Assembly: GCF_003123685.1 (NCBI RefSeq) | Contig: NZ_QCYJ01000029.1 | Coordinates: 62,001 to 126,000 of the forward strand | Length of the DNA stretch: 64,000 bases | Direction: 5' to 3' | Origin: Nocardia aurea | GTDB lineage: Bacteria > Actinomycetota > Actinomycetes > Mycobacteriales > Mycobacteriaceae | Shown here: positions 1-8,171 of the stretch, in pieces | How positions within the stretch are numbered: the first letter of the stretch is position 1 | Layout: every line of letters begins with the position of its first letter | Program-made: the position numbers and the translations under genes | Notes under the pieces: model-generated | Seen by the model: only the letters and a program-made list of their open reading frames with translations | Told to the model about the DNA's origin: nothing | The model's database searches: none

Positions 1-560
1 AGAATGCCCGCCCCCTGGTAGGGGTTGTCCCGGTCCGGCGCGTAGGGCATGCAGTTGATGTCTTTGAAGGTCGCCGTGCCCTGCACCAGGCGCTCTTCCG
101 GGTCGCTCGGAGTGACCAGGGGCAGTAGCGGTTCCGGCGGGGGCAAGGGTAGGCCACGTTCGCGATGGATCCGGTCCCACTGGATGTCGACGACGATGTT
201 GAACCGTGACGCCTTCGGCCATCCTGCGTAGACCGCGAAATGCAATACTGTTTCACGCATTTCGGCAATCGTGATGTCGCCGCTGTTCAGCGCGGCGTAG
301 ACGTGGTCGACCAGATCCTGTTCGGAGTCGGAGTCGGCCACGCACGACAGCGTGATGAACCGGCGATCGCGGCGGCTGAGCACCGAGCGGGTCCACACCT
401 CGGCGAAGACGAAGTCGATCAGGCCGCTGGTCGCCGTCGGGCTCGAATCCGCCGGTGGCTCGAAGGTCATGACGTCGGCGAACTCACGTCGGCCTCGTTC
501 CGAACGCTGCGCGGCATCTGCCGCCGCCGTGTCGATGGTTCCCATTTCATTCGCTTTCAT
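1..560 (-). CDS. Carboxymuconolactone decarboxylase family protein, 3' end outside window
   Basis: The frame is open from the left window edge up to an ATG at 560 on the minus strand, giving at least 186 residues with no stop. The sequence has the alpha-helical AhpD/CMD look: FVFAEVWTRSVLSRRDRRFITLSC, then a segment with ITIAEMRETVLHFAVYAGWP, the usual core of 4-carboxymuconolactone decarboxylase-like proteins. No CxxC peroxidase pair is visible in that core, so it belongs to the decarboxylase-like rather than the AhpD side. The ATG overlaps the TGA of the upstream SDR as ATGA, so the two are probably translationally coupled. A second in-frame ATG lies at 545. It is the third gene of a leftward operon with two mycofactocin-type SDRs, so a role in the same catabolic route is likely. 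The substrate is unknown. Confidence 0.8.
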   Translation of the reverse strand, partial: MKANEMGTIDTAAADAAQRSERGRREFADVMTFEPPADSSPTATSGLIDFVFAEVWTRSVLSRRDRRFITLSCVADSDSEQDLVDHVYAALNSGDITIAEMRETVLHFAVYAGWPKASRFNIVVDIQWDRIHRERGLPLPPPEPLLPLVTPSDPEERLVQGTATFKDINCMPYAPDRDNPYQGAGI

Positions 561-1378
561 CTGAGCGTGACACCGGCGTCGACCTTGAACTCCATGCCGG
601 TCACATGTCGGGCCTCGTCGGAGATCAGGTAGAGCACGGCGTTGCTGATATCGATGGCCTCGGTCATCACGACCGGCAGCGCGTTGCCGAACAGCGGCGC
701 CAAGTCCGGGCGCACCTGTGTGAGCAGACCGAACAGCGACTCCGGCGACATGCCGGTCGGCACCCCGGTCGGGTGCACGGTATTGACCCGAACACTCTGC
801 GCGGCAAGCTCATTGGCCAACGCGCGACTCAACCCGACGACACCGTGTTTGGAGGCCGTGTACGGAGTATGCAGCGGTGTGCCTTTCAGGCCCGCCGCCG
901 AACTGATGTTGACGATGCTGCCACCGTGATCGACCATATACGGAAGCGCGGCGGCACAGGTGTTCCAGGTGCCGATGAGATTGATGTCGACGACTGTGCG
1001 CCACTGTTGCGAGGTCGTCATATCCCAGGTCCCCGCCGTCAATACCCCGGCGTTGGACACGACGGCGTCCAGGCCGCCGAGTTGAGCGACCCCGGCGTCG
1101 ACGGCACTCATCAGCGCCTCGGCGTCACGGATATCGACCTGCGCGGTGACCGCACGACGACCGTGCTTTTCCACCAGCTGTGCTGTTTCGGCGAGATCCT
1201 CCGGCGTGGACAGCGGATATTCCAGTTCCGGGAGCGACCGGCAGATATCGATCAGGATGACATCGGCACCCTCTTCGGCGAGCCGGACGGCGTGACTGCG
1301 GCCCATTCCGCGTGCGGCACCGGTGATCAGGACCCTTTTGCCCGCCGCCCGTCCGGGCGGTCGCGTGTTCTCGGTCAT
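557..1378 (-). CDS. Mycofactocin-coupled SDR family oxidoreductase
   Basis: This is a 273-residue NAD(P)-dependent short-chain dehydrogenase. It has the nucleotide-binding GAARGMG at residues 20-26, SNAG near 108-111, and the catalytic set N133, S160, Y173 and K177. The RGMGRSHAVRLAEEGADV stretch after the glycine motif is typical of the SDR subfamily whose NAD cofactor is thought to be recycled by the peptide redox carrier mycofactocin. An SD-like GAGG lies five bases before the ATG at 1378, seven bases after the stop of the upstream SDR, and the 3' end overlaps the CMD gene by four bases. It probably oxidises or reduces a secondary alcohol or ketone. The substrate cannot be read from sequence. 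Confidence 0.88.
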   Translation of the reverse strand: MTENTRPPGRAAGKRVLITGAARGMGRSHAVRLAEEGADVILIDICRSLPELEYPLSTPEDLAETAQLVEKHGRRAVTAQVDIRDAEALMSAVDAGVAQLGGLDAVVSNAGVLTAGTWDMTTSQQWRTVVDINLIGTWNTCAAALPYMVDHGGSIVNISSAAGLKGTPLHTPYTASKHGVVGLSRALANELAAQSVRVNTVHPTGVPTGMSPESLFGLLTQVRPDLAPLFGNALPVVMTEAIDISNAVLYLISDEARHVTGMEFKVDAGVTLR

Positions 1379-1385
1379 CGCGTCC

Positions 1386-2216
1386 TCAGAGCTTGTTGGT
1401 GAAGCCGGCGTCGACAGGCAGGGTCACACCGGTGATGTATTTGGCTTCGTCGGAAGCCAGGAATGCGATCGCCGAGCTGATGTCCTGTGGCTCGAGCATC
1501 GCGACGGGCATCGGGTTCATCAGATGCGGACCGCCGTCGGGGTTGTTCGCCGCCCATTCCATCATCTGCGGATTGACCGCCATCATCGTATTCACCGCCG
1601 TCGGATGGACGGTGTTGACACGAATGCTGTACTGCGCCAGCCCATTCGCCATACAGCGCATGATCCCGACGATGGCGTGCTTGGACGCGGCGTAGCCAAG
1701 ACCGCCGCCGTCGAGACCGCCCATACCGACCAGGCCCGCAGTGGAACTGGTGAAGATGATCGAACCGCCACGCCCGCCCGCGATCAGATGGGGGACCGCG
1801 GCCCGTGCGGTGTGGAACGCGCCGGACATGTTCACGCCGATCACATCGGCCCACTGTGCGAGTTCGGTCTCGATGGGAACTTCCTCGAGCGACAGCGGCG
1901 CGATGCCCGCGTTCGCGCACACGATGTCGAGACGACCGAGCTGGGCCACTCCCGCGTTCAGCGCGTCGCGGACCTGGAGGAAATCGCGCACATCGGCGAC
2001 CGTGCCGATCATCTTGCGTCCCTGCCCCTCGACGAGCGCGATCGTCTCGTCGAGCTCCTCGCGGCTAGCCATGGGGTAGCTGGTGGACGCGATATTGGCG
2101 CAGATGTCCACACCGATGATGTCGGCTCCCTCGCTGGCGAGGCGAACGGCGTGGCTTCTGCCCTGCCCTCGCGCCACGCCGGTGATGAAGGCGACTTTGC
2201 CATCTAACGAACCCAT
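1386..2216 (-). CDS. Mycofactocin-coupled SDR family oxidoreductase
   Basis: The product is 276 residues. The cofactor-binding GVARGQG is at residues 13-19, CANAG at 100-104, the catalytic Ser in FTSS at 157-158, Tyr175 in GYAASKH and Lys179. A short glycine-rich insertion lengthens the Ser-to-Tyr loop compared with its neighbour. The start was placed at ATG 2216 because GAGGA sits about five bases upstream and the fold begins at once (MGSLDGKVAFITG); the frame is open further upstream to 2294 but that part is not SDR-like. It is the first gene of the leftward operon and divergent from the TetR gene at 2376, whose probable operator at 2311-2327 lies between them. Substrate unknown. Confidence 0.88.
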   Translation of the reverse strand: MGSLDGKVAFITGVARGQGRSHAVRLASEGADIIGVDICANIASTSYPMASREELDETIALVEGQGRKMIGTVADVRDFLQVRDALNAGVAQLGRLDIVCANAGIAPLSLEEVPIETELAQWADVIGVNMSGAFHTARAAVPHLIAGGRGGSIIFTSSTAGLVGMGGLDGGGLGYAASKHAIVGIMRCMANGLAQYSIRVNTVHPTAVNTMMAVNPQMMEWAANNPDGGPHLMNPMPVAMLEPQDISSAIAFLASDEAKYITGVTLPVDAGFTNKL

Positions 2217-2310
2217 CGTTCCTCGCTTCAGTGCCGAGTAGATCCGCGTCGCCTCGGTTGATTCACGAGGAGAACGCGACAACATTGAACGCAAATCTGC
2301 GCTTGACCTG

Positions 2311-2327
2311 TGGTATCTTGGATACCA
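2311..2327. promoter_or_regulatory. Perfect 17-bp inverted repeat, probable TetR operator
   Basis: TGGTATC-TTG-GATACCA is a perfect 7-bp inverted repeat with a 3-bp centre. It lies in the divergent intergenic region between the SDR operon (start 2216) and the TetR gene (start about 2376). A TTGACC box at 2303-2308 just precedes it. Size and placement fit a dimeric TetR-family binding site controlling both directions. Binding is inferred, not shown. Confidence 0.6.
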
Positions 2328-2375
2328 GCAGCGAGACTAGCAGGTCCGCCGCCCGGAGGGAAGGAATCGGTCGGA

Positions 2376-2984
2376 TTGAGTGAACGCTACGACGCGGTCA
2401 TGGAGTCGGCCGTCGGGGAAGGCGAACAGCGCATTCGAGAATCGGTCATCGACATACTCGAGACCGAGGGATACGACGCGGTGCAGGTGCGTGTCGTCGC
2501 GCGACGCGCTCGCGTGTCGCTGGCCAAGATCTACAAGCTCTACGGCACCCGCGACGAACTCATCCTCGCTGCATTGGACTGGTGGACGAAGGAGAACCGC
2601 TACGCGGGGCTACCTACATCGACACCGAGCCCGGACGATTCCCTCCATGCCGCCCTCATGCGGGTGCTGCGCCCGATCTTCGAACCCTGGGAGCATCACC
2701 CGGGCCTACTGGTCGCCTACTTTCGCGCACGATCCGCCACGGGCGGGGAAACTCTGGTCAGCCACGGACTCGACGCGGTCGTCCCCGCCGCGATGACGGC
2801 ACTGGTCGACGTTGATGCCGAGTTCATCCAGGACCTGGACACGATCCTCACCAGCCTGGTCTACGGGCTTTTCGGACGCGTCGCACGCGGTGAGATCGAA
2901 GCACGGGCGATCGTGCCCGCCGTCGACCGCGCCGTTTACTGGTTGACCACCGGCTACGAAGCGACATCCGGACGCCACCGATAG
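2376..2984 (+). CDS. TetR/AcrR family transcriptional regulator
   Basis: The product is about 202 residues. The N-terminal HTH reads IRESVIDILETEGYDAVQVR, then VARRARVSLAKIYKLYGTRDELI, the standard TetR DNA-binding domain, followed by an alpha-helical ligand domain. The frame is open back to 2310, but that start would lie inside the inverted repeat at 2311-2327. A strong GGAGGGAAGGA is followed by TTG at 2376 and ATG at 2400, so TTG 2376 was chosen and ATG 2400 remains possible. It is divergent from the SDR-SDR-CMD operon and is probably its local repressor. The ligand is unknown. Confidence 0.85.
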   Translation: MSERYDAVMESAVGEGEQRIRESVIDILETEGYDAVQVRVVARRARVSLAKIYKLYGTRDELILAALDWWTKENRYAGLPTSTPSPDDSLHAALMRVLRPIFEPWEHHPGLLVAYFRARSATGGETLVSHGLDAVVPAAMTALVDVDAEFIQDLDTILTSLVYGLFGRVARGEIEARAIVPAVDRAVYWLTTGYEATSGRHR

Positions 2985-3082
2985 CGGGAGGTCGAGTTCC
3001 GAATCACCGCTCGGACCCGGCCGACTTCCTCTCCGCTGCAACCCGGCTCCAACCGTGTCACGAGGAACACCGAAAGCGAACT

Positions 3083-3685
3083 ATGAACCCCCACCTCGAG
3101 GACGCGCTCAGTCGATCGGACCAGGACTTCTCTCTCGATCACTGGATTGCCGACGCCGATCATCGTCCCGCGAACTATCACTTGGCTGTTCTCGCCTCGT
3201 CTTCGACGAAAGTGGTCGAACAGGTGGGTGGTTGGCTGTTCGACGTGCGGGCGGCAGGCTGGGAGGTGACCGCATGCGTGACCGAGGACGACAACCGCCG
3301 CGCACTGGATATTCTCGGTGTCGCCGTCATCGCCCACCGGCCGTTGGCTGAAACGCTGGACGCCATCAAGCCATACGCGGTCGCCACTTCGATCGACGAC
3401 TTCCGCGAGGATTCCGCCATTCGGGCCAGCACACAGCGGCTCTTGAAACGTCGCCACACACACGCAGCACTGTGGGGGCCCGCGGAACTACCCGGCGGAT
3501 TCGCGGATCGTCTTCACCGGACGACCCATCGCCTGAGCCTCGCTGGACGCGCGTTCAAGAGATGTGCCCTCGTGGCCACCGGCGACATGGACGCGACCGT
3601 AGATGCGACCGAGGGGTTCTGGACCACGAAATCCACGACGCGTGCCCGCCCTGACCCGCAACCCCTGGTCCTCGATATCAGATGA
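3083..3685 (+). CDS. Conserved hypothetical protein
   Basis: The product is 200 residues with no recognised domain. The composition is soluble and mixed alpha/beta: hydrophobic strands such as YHLAVLASSS and WEVTACVTEDDNRRALDILGVAVIAHR alternate with helices. The strand ending in LAVLAS followed by TKVVEQVGGWLFDVRAAGWEV hints at a Rossmann-like or response-regulator-like fold, but no glycine motif or phosphoacceptor pattern could be confirmed. Spacing to the TetR gene upstream (98 bases) and the operator downstream (73 bases) suggests an independent unit. Codon use is typical of the region, so a real gene is likely. No function is proposed. Confidence 0.6.
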   Translation: MNPHLEDALSRSDQDFSLDHWIADADHRPANYHLAVLASSSTKVVEQVGGWLFDVRAAGWEVTACVTEDDNRRALDILGVAVIAHRPLAETLDAIKPYAVATSIDDFREDSAIRASTQRLLKRRHTHAALWGPAELPGGFADRLHRTTHRLSLAGRAFKRCALVATGDMDATVDATEGFWTTKSTTRARPDPQPLVLDIR

Positions 3686-3757
3686 GTTACCCGGCAAGTT
3701 CGGCATCGACCGGACGCGATCCACCATCCGAACCTCACTCGCCAACTCCTGCAAATT

Positions 3758-3773
3758 TTGATCAGTCGATCAA
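3758..3773. promoter_or_regulatory. TetR-type operator, copy 1 (upstream of tetR at 3862)
   Basis: TTGATC-AGTC-GATCAA is a 6-bp inverted repeat with a 4-bp spacer. An almost identical site is at 4512-4527, in front of the next SDR gene. Paired near-identical palindromes flanking a TetR gene are the usual sign of autoregulation plus control of the neighbouring operon. Confidence 0.6.
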
Positions 3774-3787
3774 TGTTAGAGTGGCTT

Positions 3788-3865
3788 ATGAGTTCTGTCG
3801 GATGCCATACCGCCTCAAGTGCCGCGCAGCCCAGCGTCGTCGCCGACGATCGGGGTGGCGTATGA
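3788..3865 (+). CDS. Possible 25-residue leader ORF overlapping tetR
   Basis: The first ATG after the operator opens a 25-codon frame (MSSVGCHTASSAAQPSVV then ADDRGGV). Its TGA overlaps the TetR ATG as ATGA at 3862-3865. A TAGAGT box at 3777-3782 ends five bases before this ATG, a spacing seen for leaderless actinobacterial transcripts. If translated, it could couple translation to tetR. The peptide shows no conserved motif and may be spurious. Confidence 0.25.
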   Translation: MSSVGCHTASSAAQPSVVADDRGGV

Positions 3866-4479
3866 CCGACCAGAGCGTACCGAAGGGGGGCAAAGCCGAC
3901 ACGCGCCAGCGTCTCATGGAAGCGACCGCCGAGATCATGCGTACCGAGGGGTACGCCGCCGTCACCACACGACGGGTCGCCACGGAGGTGGGGGTGCGCT
4001 CCGCGCTGTTGTACTACTACTTCCCGACGATGGAAGACCTGCTCGTCGCGGTGATGCGAAACGGCGCGGAACTTTCGCTCGCCCGCATGCGTCAAGCGAT
4101 CACCGATGACGATCCCCTGCAAGCGTTATGGCTGATCAATACCGATACCCGATATACCGCGCTCAATACCGAGTTCATGGCCTTGGCCAACCATCGCAAA
4201 GTGATCGCCGAGGAATTGAAGTCCTACGCCGAGCGGGTCCGCGACATCGAGACGACGGCGGTCACCCTCGTGATGCGCTCTCACGGGCTGGATCTGCAAC
4301 GATTCCCGCCGGTCGTGATGTCCATACTCCTGACCGGAGCCGCGCGAATCATCTGCAACGAGGGCGCGGTGGGAATGCGGCAAGGGCACGAAGAGTTACG
4401 CGCCTTCATGGAGGGCATGATCGCGCAGTTCCGCCTGTCGGCCCCGAATTCGAATTCGGCCGACGCACCGGCGATATGA
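3862..4479 (+). CDS. TetR/AcrR family transcriptional regulator
   Basis: The product is 205 residues. The HTH is clear: TRQRLMEATAEIMRTEGYAA, then VTTRRVATEVGVRSALLYYYFPTMEDLL, where the YYYF turn is characteristic of TetR recognition helices. The rest is an alpha-helical ligand-binding domain. The frame is open upstream to 3682, but those residues are arginine-rich and not family-like, so ATG 3862 was chosen. It sits between two copies of the palindrome TTGATCxxTCGATCAr and directly precedes an SDR-CMD pair, which it probably represses together with itself. Confidence 0.87.
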   Translation: MTDQSVPKGGKADTRQRLMEATAEIMRTEGYAAVTTRRVATEVGVRSALLYYYFPTMEDLLVAVMRNGAELSLARMRQAITDDDPLQALWLINTDTRYTALNTEFMALANHRKVIAEELKSYAERVRDIETTAVTLVMRSHGLDLQRFPPVVMSILLTGAARIICNEGAVGMRQGHEELRAFMEGMIAQFRLSAPNSNSADAPAI

Positions 4480-4511
4480 CCGTTGACACGATCAAATCAA
4501 TATGTGAAGGT

Positions 4512-4527
4512 TTGATCGATCGATCAG
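4512..4527. promoter_or_regulatory. TetR-type operator, copy 2 (upstream of SDR at 4588)
   Basis: TTGATC-GATC-GATCAG matches the site at 3758-3773 at 14 of 16 positions. It lies 60 bases before the SDR start, a suitable position for repression of the SDR-CMD transcript by the TetR protein encoded at 3862. Confidence 0.6.
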
Positions 4528-4587
4528 TTTCGCGTTGATCGGGAGTGTGAGTGTCTGTGCGTGCCATCGAATCGAACGAGGTAATTC

Positions 4588-5430
4588 ATGAGTGGGCGGG
4601 TTGACGGCAAGGTCGCTTTGATCACGGGGGCCGCGCGGGGTCAAGGACGCAGTCACGCGGTACGACTGGCGAAAGAGGGAGCAGACATCATCGCAATCGA
4701 CATCTGCGGACCGGTCGACGAAACCGATAGTGCCTCAATATCTTCCACGCTCGCGGACCTCGCCGCCACTGCCGAGCTCGTGAAGCAGCAGGGACGGCGT
4801 GTCGTGACCGCCCAGGTCGATATCCGCGACGGCGACGCGCTCGAGCGTGCGGTGGACGACGCCGTACAAGAGCTGGGTCGACTCGACGTCGTCGTGGCCA
4901 ATGCCGGTATAGGAAACGGCGGGCGAACCGCTGTCGAGCCCGGTCGCCGGAACGGGAACCCACCCAGGATCGACCTCAACCGATCAGGGGTATGGAAGAC
5001 GGTGAAAGCCGCCGTACCCCAACTACTCACGGCCGGAGGAGGCAGCATCGTGCTCACCGGCCCGTTGGACGGACTCGAGGAGAGCGCGGACACGGGCCTG
5101 TACAGCGCCTCGAAGCCCGGCGTGGTCAGGATGATGCGGAGTTTCGCGCTCGAGTTGGCGCCACACTCCATCCGCTGCAATTCGATCCACCCGGCCGAGC
5201 CGGGCGCTCCGATCTTCGCGGACGACCAGGTCGAGTCGATATCCAGTCCGAATCTCGGCGACCCCGACTCTGCCGATCTGGAAATGATCGCCCAGTCGGT
5301 GAACAGGATGCTCGTCGGCTGGAACTGCGCACCAGACATCAGCGACGCTGTCGTATTCCTGGCGTCGAACGAATCCGCCTACGTCACAGGCATTCCCCTG
5401 AATGTCGATGTCAGCGGTCTGCTCATCTGA
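4588..5430 (+). CDS. SDR family protein of the mycofactocin-coupled type, catalytic Ser replaced
   Basis: The product is 280 residues. The N-terminal half is a textbook mycofactocin-type SDR: GAARGQG at 14-20, RSHAVRLAKEGADIIAIDIC, and VANAG at 103-107. The C-terminal half departs from the family. The position 13 residues before Tyr172, which is the catalytic Ser in its relatives at 557 and 1386, is Pro159 in IVLTGPLDGLEES. The Tyr172-x3-Lys176 pair is kept (YSASKPGVV), and the usual HPTxVxTxM loop reads HPAEPGAPIF. GAGG lies six bases before the ATG. It may have altered chemistry, a binding role or be losing function. It forms a pair with the CMD gene 77 bases downstream. Confidence 0.82.
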   Translation: MSGRVDGKVALITGAARGQGRSHAVRLAKEGADIIAIDICGPVDETDSASISSTLADLAATAELVKQQGRRVVTAQVDIRDGDALERAVDDAVQELGRLDVVVANAGIGNGGRTAVEPGRRNGNPPRIDLNRSGVWKTVKAAVPQLLTAGGGSIVLTGPLDGLEESADTGLYSASKPGVVRMMRSFALELAPHSIRCNSIHPAEPGAPIFADDQVESISSPNLGDPDSADLEMIAQSVNRMLVGWNCAPDISDAVVFLASNESAYVTGIPLNVDVSGLLI

Positions 5431-5507
5431 CATCGTCCATCGACGCGATGTCGATCGCGCCGAGTCGGCGTGCAGGCCCATAATTCACAGAAGGAATCCG
5501 ATCCGAC

Positions 5508-6089
5508 ATGGCCCGAATCGAGCCCCTCCCCTTGGCCGAGTGGCCGAAAACGATGCGTGCCGCTTTGGCGGCCATGGTGCCGCCGGAGCCTCGCTATCCG
5601 CAGCCGGTCCAGGAGAATCGCCCTGCGGCCCGAAACATACTCGGCACCTTCGCATATCATCCCGCACTGGCCCAGGCGTTCTTCACCTTCAACGGCCACA
5701 TACTCAGGGCGACCACCCTCACCGAGCGGCAACGCGAGATGATCGTGCTACGCGTCGCGGCAGTGCGTTCATCCAATTACGAATGGGCACAGCATATTTG
5801 CATGGCGCACGACGCAGGTCTCACCGACGAGGAGATCGCGCGCATCGCCTTCGGTCCCGAAGCGCCGTTCTGGACTGATCCGGACGCGGCGCTGTTGCAG
5901 GCCGTCGACGACCTCATCAACGACGGTGTTGTCGGCGAGAACGCCTGGAGCAGGCTGCGCGCCGACTTCGACACCCAGCAGCTCCTCGATCTCCTCTTCA
6001 CCGTCACTGCCTACGACGGGCTCGCCAGAATGTCACGATCTTTCGAACTCGATCTGGATGACGACCTCCGCCCAGCGCCGAGCGATTAG
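5508..6089 (+). CDS. Carboxymuconolactone decarboxylase family protein
   Basis: The product is 193 residues. The core SSNYEWAQHICMAHDAGLTD and EEIARIAFGPEA, preceded by LTERQREMIVLRVAAVR, is the classic CMD-family signature of actinobacterial proteins linked to aromatic or steroid catabolism. The residues ExxxH in YEWAQH match the conserved pair of the family; the Cys of AhpD is represented by a single Cys two residues after the His and is not a CxxC. It lies downstream of the atypical SDR, presumably on the same transcript and under the TetR at 3862. The reaction is unknown. Confidence 0.85.
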   Translation: MARIEPLPLAEWPKTMRAALAAMVPPEPRYPQPVQENRPAARNILGTFAYHPALAQAFFTFNGHILRATTLTERQREMIVLRVAAVRSSNYEWAQHICMAHDAGLTDEEIARIAFGPEAPFWTDPDAALLQAVDDLINDGVVGENAWSRLRADFDTQQLLDLLFTVTAYDGLARMSRSFELDLDDDLRPAPSD

Positions 6090-6187
6090 CCTTCGGCGTC
6101 CACCGCAATCTAACGAACGATACGACCATCTATCCCGCCTACACGGCCTCCTGCGCGGCGGCGGTGACGCTTTTCCTCTCGGCGTGA

Positions 6188-7356
6188 TCAGTTCGGATGG
6201 GCCTGGTACACCGCGACACCGATATTTCCGCCGAAGCCGATGCCGACCTGCACGGTGTTCTCTGTCGGCGCGATCGGACCCGTCGCGAGCTGCGGATGAT
6301 GCGGGGCATCGGAATGCGGCCGGGGGACCGGGATCACACCTTCTTCGTGCCCGCGCGACAGCAGTACTGTGTCGAGCAGGTTGGCCGCACCCATACAGTG
6401 TCCGAGCATGGGTTTGGTGCCGAACGCGGTGACCTGGGGCCCGGCCCCAGGTGGGCCACGACGGCCTCATCGGCCCGATTGCATTCGGGCGTTCCCGTCG
6501 CGTGCGCGATATAGGTGGCTACCTCGGCGGCGGTCAGGTCCGCGTGTGCCAAGGCTTGGTCGACAGAGCTCGTGATCATCCGATGGGTGGGATCGATGCT
6601 GAGCGCGTGATAGGCCTCGCTGGTCATGGTGGTGCCGGCCACTGTGAGGTAGCTGTTGTCCAGCGATGGTGACAGGACCAGTGCCGCCGCCGCTTCGCCG
6701 ATGACGAATCCTCGGCTACCTTCCTGGAGTGGGCGGCAGATTTCCCGTGGGTGCGTGTCGTATCTGAGCGGGCCGAGTTCGTGGAACGAGATCAACGGTT
6801 CGGCGTTGTAGCCGCAGTCCACGCCGATCACGATGGCATCGGTCGCATCGCCCAGCGTGATCAACCGCTGGGCGGTGGCTATCGCGTGTATTCCCGAGGT
6901 GCAGGCCGCGCTGACGACCAGGGCGGGACCGTGGTAGCCATGGCGGTTCATGACTTCGTAGGCCGGTGTCGTCCAGGTCATCTGGACATAGGCCTTCTTG
7001 TGGATTTCCACCCGGTCGAACTCGGCGATGAGGTAGCCGAGCAGTTCCTGATCCGCCTGAGTGGTGGCGGTGACGACGGCGACGCGTTCGCCGGGGCGCC
7101 AGCCCCGCTCGGTGGCGTCGCGTATGGCCTGCTCGGTGGCGCTCGCGTAGGCGCGCGTGTATCGACCCATGTAGTTGTCGGGCTCGCTGTCGGGAATTCG
7201 CGCCATCCAGCAGGGATCAGGAAATCTGCCGCCGAGTTCGGCGTGTACCGCGGCGGCGACCTCTTCGGAGACGAAACCTTTCCAGAGCGCGTCGACTCCC
7301 CAGCCGTAGCCCGAGACCGCCCCGATACCCCGGATGCCAATTCGGTTCAGACGCAT
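6188..7356 (-). pseudogene. Beta-ketoacyl synthase, single frameshift near the 3' end
   Basis: From ATG 7356 the protein reads as a ketoacyl synthase: VVSAACTSGIHA holds the nucleophilic Cys and HATGTPECNRADEAVVAH the first catalytic His. After HLGPG at about 6440 the starting frame becomes nonsensical and stops at 6334. The correct continuation is in another frame: ...MLGHCMGAANLLDTVLLSRG (second His) to IGFGGNIGVAVYQAHPN, ending at 6188. One extra or missing base is needed, and the shift falls in CCTGGGGCCGGGCCCCAGG, a strong G/C hairpin. The intact product would be about 389 residues, normal for FabF/KAS-like enzymes of fatty acid or polyketide synthesis. It may be a true pseudogene or a sequencing error at the hairpin. 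Confidence 0.75.
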
Positions 7357-7900
7357 ACGATTACCACTCCTCGATCACATCTTCTCGCGGCGGATCGTAT
7401 ATCGGCTCACGGAGCCGCGCCTGGTCACAATTCCGGGGTCCATGTACGGTGCGACAGCTGTCCGGACTAGCGAATAGGCTGGTGCTCGCGGAGGCTGCAC
7501 GCTCTGTCGGACACCGCAATTGGGTCGACCGGCCCGACGTCGGGCACGCCGGCAGGAAGGCCATGCGAGCGACGAAGCCTATTGTCCTGCAATCGATAAC
7601 GGCTGTTGCAGATGAGCAGAGACACGCCGGAGAGTTCGGTCGGTTGCGAACTCGGGGGCCGAGAGGTGAGCGCACGCCACCCCATCCCGATGGCGATGAC
7701 GCGGGGTGATGATCGACATGCTCGGTGCCACGCCTTCATCGCCGGGCCGACCAATGTTCATTGCGGTGTCGCTGATCTGCCGTCCAATGTGGACGACATC
7801 GCGCTCAATGCTTGGACGCGCGCGCCGAGGCGCGGCTGTCACCAAGGCCATCACACGAGGTGGCGTTACTCCTGTCGCACGACGGATGGCGCACTCACCG
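7357..7900. other. No recognisable gene
   Basis: Several overlapping short frames exist on both strands, but none has a protein-like composition, a convincing ribosome site or a known domain. The stretch separates the ketoacyl synthase from a small decayed cluster. Confidence 0.5.
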
Positions 7901-8171
7901 CTACCCCGTAGAAGTGCTCGCCGAACACAGGAGAAGTTGGTGGCGAACCAGTCGGACATCGACGGCCCGGATCAGCCTGCCGGTGGCCAGCAGGCGCAGG
8001 GTAGTCATCGCTGCCGCGCTGGCCAGGCCGTGACCGGAGGGGACCAATGCCACACCGCTGCGGCCGAATCCGGTGAACACCTCATCGACCGTGCCGGACA
8101 GGAAGAATTCGAGCGGTGTTCGGGTAGGCCCCTGCGAGGTTGACCCGCCGAATCCGGGTGTTCAGGCTCAC
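7901..8171 (-). pseudogene. Small hypothetical gene with apparent frameshift
   Basis: A GTG at 8171 overlaps the stop of the upstream small gene as GTGA and begins MSLNTRIRRVNLAGAYPN, which soon stops in frame. The next frame continues with protein-like sequence, RTPLEFFLSGTVDEVFTGFG, RSGVALVPSGHGLASAAAMT and LRLLATGRLIRAVDVRLVRH, to a TAG at 7901. Joining them requires one frameshift near 8120. No family is recognised. Confidence 0.35.

Noticed and set aside
605..2207. Long plus-strand open frames opposite the SDR genes
   Set aside because: They are antisense shadows of high-GC genes; composition is His/Arg/Gly-rich and no domain or ribosome site is present, while the minus-strand SDRs are unmistakable.
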